Part shown: positions 61,701 through 64,000 of the stretch, one piece after another
Numbering within the stretch: position 1 is the stretch's first letter
How the letters are laid out: every line of letters starts with the position of its first letter
Source: Epiperipatus broadwayi
Taxonomy: Eukaryota; Onychophora; Udeonychophora; Euonychophora; Peripatidae
Direction: 5' to 3'
DNA: 64,000 bases
NCBI GenBank assembly: GCA_028023455.1
Contig: JAQFVV010006720.1
Location: 22,501 to 86,500, forward strand
Notes under the pieces: generated by a model
Seen by the model: the letters and a program-made list of their open reading frames with translations, nothing else
What the model was told of the DNA's origin: nothing
Database searches by the model: none
Position numbers and translations under genes: made by a program

Positions 61701-63250
61701 CTATACCAAAACCGCCGAACAAGTGTAAGATTTGTTTTACATAAACGAAAAAAGAGTCAGAAATTAACTACCTCTTTCATTTGCTCACCCCCAGATCAGC
61801 TGATTTCAAGCTGGTTTGCTCTCCTCAGTGGGGGATAGAGTATAGAAACTAGATCTAAAACACTGACTCTCAAGTGTTTATGCAAAACGTTTCTATCAGA
61901 TTGCAAGCGTGAATTTTTCAGACCGGTAAAGTCTTCAAACTCAGCCTAGCAAGCCAGATATTTATATGGGTCTGATCTCAGTTCAGAATCACCATATAAT
62001 CAAAGTCTCTGCAATATATATCATTGCAAGAAAACTTTAAAGGTACATTTATGAAAAACAAAAACAAGTTAATCACGTAACCTGCTATCACTTGTTATTT
62101 ATGTTCAAAAGATGGCGCTATACCAAAACCGCCGAACAAGTGTAAGATTTGTTTTACATAAACGAAAAAAGAGTCAGAAATTAACTACCTCTTTCATTTG
62201 CTCACCCCCAGATCAGCTGATTTCAAGCTGGTTTGCTCTCCTCAGTGGGGGATAGAGTATAGAAACTAGATCTAAAACACTGACTCTCAAGTGTTTATGC
62301 AAAACGTTTCTATCAGATTGCAAGCGTGAATTTTTCAGACCGGTAAAGTCTTCAAACTCAGCCTAGCAAGCCATATATTTATTGCAATGATATATATTGC
62401 AGAGACTTTGATTATATGGTGATTCTGAACTGAGATCAGACCCATATAAATATCTGGCTTGCTAGGCTGAGTTTGAAGACTTTACCGGTCTGAAAAATTC
62501 ACGCTTGCAATCTGATAGAAACGTTTTGCATAAACACTTGAGAGTCAGTGTTTTAGATCTAGTTTCTATACTCTATCCCCCACTGAGGAGAGCAAACCAG
62601 CTTGAAATCAGCTGATCTGGGGGTGAGCAAATGAAAGAGGTAGTTAATTTCTGACTCTTTTTTCGTTTATGTAAAACAAATCTTACACTTGTTCGGCGGT
62701 TTTGGTATAGCGCCATCTTTTGAACATAAATAACAAGTGATAGCAGGTTACGTGATTAACTTGTTTTTGTTTTTCATAAATGTACTTTTAAAGTTTTCTT
62801 GCAATGATATATATTGCAGGGACTTTGATTATATGGTGATTCTGAACTGAGATCAGACCCATATAAATATCTGGCTTGCTAGGCTGAGTTTGAAGACTTT
62901 ACCGGTCTGAAAAATTCACGCTTGCAATCTGATAGAAACGTTTTGCATAAACACTTGAGAGTCAGTGTTTTAGATCTAGTTTCTATACTCTATCCCCCAC
63001 TGAGGAGAGCAAACCAGCTTGAAATCAGCTGATCTGGGGGTGAGCAAATGAAAGAGGTAGTTAATTTCTGACTCTTTTTTCGTTTATGTAAAACAAATCT
63101 TACACTTGTTCGGCGGTTTTGGTATAGCGCCATCTTTTGAACATAAATAACAAGTGATAGCAGGTTACGTGATTAACTTGTTTTCGTTTTTCATAAATGT
63201 AACTTTAAAGTTTTCTTGCAATGATATATATTGCAGAAACTTTGATTATA
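58766..63250. repeat. 417-bp satellite array with an internal inversion
   Basis: Direct monomers start at 58766, 59183, 59600, 60017, 60434, 60851, 61269, 61686 and 62103; the ninth stops at about 62381. From 62382 the sequence is reverse complement, with periods starting at 62382, 62799 and 63216, the last cut at 63250. The period is exactly 417 bp except for one 418-bp monomer (an extra A near 60908). Direct copies look identical by eye. Each monomer holds the palindrome ATCAGCTGAT and a TGCAAT/ATTGCA hairpin. No ORF is conserved. The family also occurs at 4.1 kb and 23.5-24.6 kb. Confidence 0.95.
62376..62402. other. Inversion junction of the satellite array
   Basis: Direct monomer nine ends in CCATATATTTAT and the inverted series starts with TTGCAATGATATATATTGCA, the palindromic hairpin of the monomer. 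The switch therefore uses the hairpin on one side and a TATTTAT stretch on the other. Confidence 0.8.
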
Positions 63251-63251
63251 T

Positions 63252-64000
63252 TGTACCGGTCAAAACCCACCACCACCGCAAGTCAAATCGGATTCAAACT
63301 CAGCTGAACCAAAACTGAATTCAAACCCAACTCAACAGCTCAGATAGCAGAAATCGACGGCACAGTGCTATGCGCCAAGAACTAGCTCAACGGTTGGTGA
63401 GGACTAGAGACCCTTGTACTGACACGAATATCTAATAATTAATTACTTTGAATACTTTTTAAATCGAATCATATGTATGTTCGGGTTGCCAACACAGACA
63501 GCGGGTATTAACATTTAAATAATTATAAAAAGAATGATGAACTAAGAAACCAAGTATGTTAGAAAATATTTAATAATAATAATAATTTGTTTTGTTCAAT
63601 AAAATATAGATTGCATTAGTTACCTCTAGTCTTTAAAAGAATTTATAAATATAATAAGAGTGGCGGTCCTTATCATATGCCAACAAGTATTACACAACAT
63701 GGGATTCTATGTCTATGCCCCCAACGAGAAATATAAAGGCAGATAAAGGTATTCATTAAGAACGGAAATGATTGTTCTAATTTTATTACGGTGGAATGTG
63801 AGATTTATTTTCACATTCGGAAATCTATTCATGAAGAGCAAAACGTATTTTAAGGCATAACTTTAATCTTGATTTGAAAACTGATTTAAACTAAATATAT
63901 TTGAGAATTGGTTCGACTTTAATTTAAATCACTTCATCACGAATTACGAGCACGGAGCGGGTTTTACCGGAACAAAGATGCAATGGTACTGACGAATTAC
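63252..64000. other. Start of an unidentified element or unique sequence
   Basis: The last inverted monomer breaks off at GATTATAT and TGTACCGGTC follows, the same TG-after-ATAT pattern seen at the start of the LTR-like units. The next 750 bp are less AT-rich than most of the window and contain no recognised gene. The element would run past the window. Confidence 0.3.

Noticed and set aside
58766-63250. Possible CRISPR-like or hammerhead-encoding tandem array
   Set aside because: The whole 417-bp period is conserved with no variable spacers, which excludes CRISPR. The only CTGAT-to-GAAAC pairing on either strand (TCTGATAGAAACG) has no room for stem II.

Overview
The window is a gene-poor, strongly AT-rich stretch of a metazoan nuclear genome made almost entirely of repeats. 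I found no host protein-coding gene, rRNA or intact tRNA. The evidence for an animal is a Penelope-like element with a GIY-YIG domain, two fragmentary non-LTR retrotransposons, several LTR-type repeats and long TA, AAT and GATA microsatellites. An arthropod is possible: the tail of the fragment near 47 kb resembles elements common in arthropods, and two repeat promoters carry a TCAGT initiator. I cannot name the species.

Layout. 1-3800: 3' part of a ~4.3 kb LTR-like unit (family A). 3949-4581: old copy of a 417-bp repeat. 4592-12888: LTR-internal-LTR-internal-LTR tandem on the minus strand. 12909-14094: foldback repeat. 14198-16379: 2.2 kb LTR-like unit. 16472-21040 and 24769-29600: two copies of a second giant LTR-like unit (family B). 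21130-23470: Penelope-like element duplicated as a palindrome. 23522-24625: inverted copies of the 417-bp family. 29684-33600: anonymous sequence with a tRNA-like SINE head and microsatellites. 33608-35880: decayed non-LTR element. 35881-37714: anonymous, with a 66-bp-arm hairpin. 37715-42028: complete family A unit. 42054-45370: ~2 kb direct duplication. 45371-47300: anonymous plus a LINE tail. 47316-49524: solo LTR of the minus-strand family. 49535-49928: GATA/GACA block. 49929-58654: third family A unit, split by a 3.7 kb insertion. 58766-63250: 417-bp satellite array, nine direct then two and a bit inverted copies. 63252-64000: probable start of another element.

How it fits together. Most long units begin with TG directly after a TA tract (or an ATAT) and end before another, so TA microsatellites look like the target or by-product of insertion. 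Families A and B, the 2.2 kb unit and the minus-strand LTR share an LTR-type order: TG end, TATA box, long transcribed middle, AATAAA with a GT-rich element, then the 3' end. In families A and B the TATA box lies 964-1014 bp from the TG end. Family A also carries a stem-loop near its 3' end whose pairs covary in all three copies. This is the best candidate for an undescribed system here: giant, non-coding, promoter-bearing LTR-like elements inserted in TA repeats. All statements come from reading the sequence by eye; no alignment, folding or database search was run.
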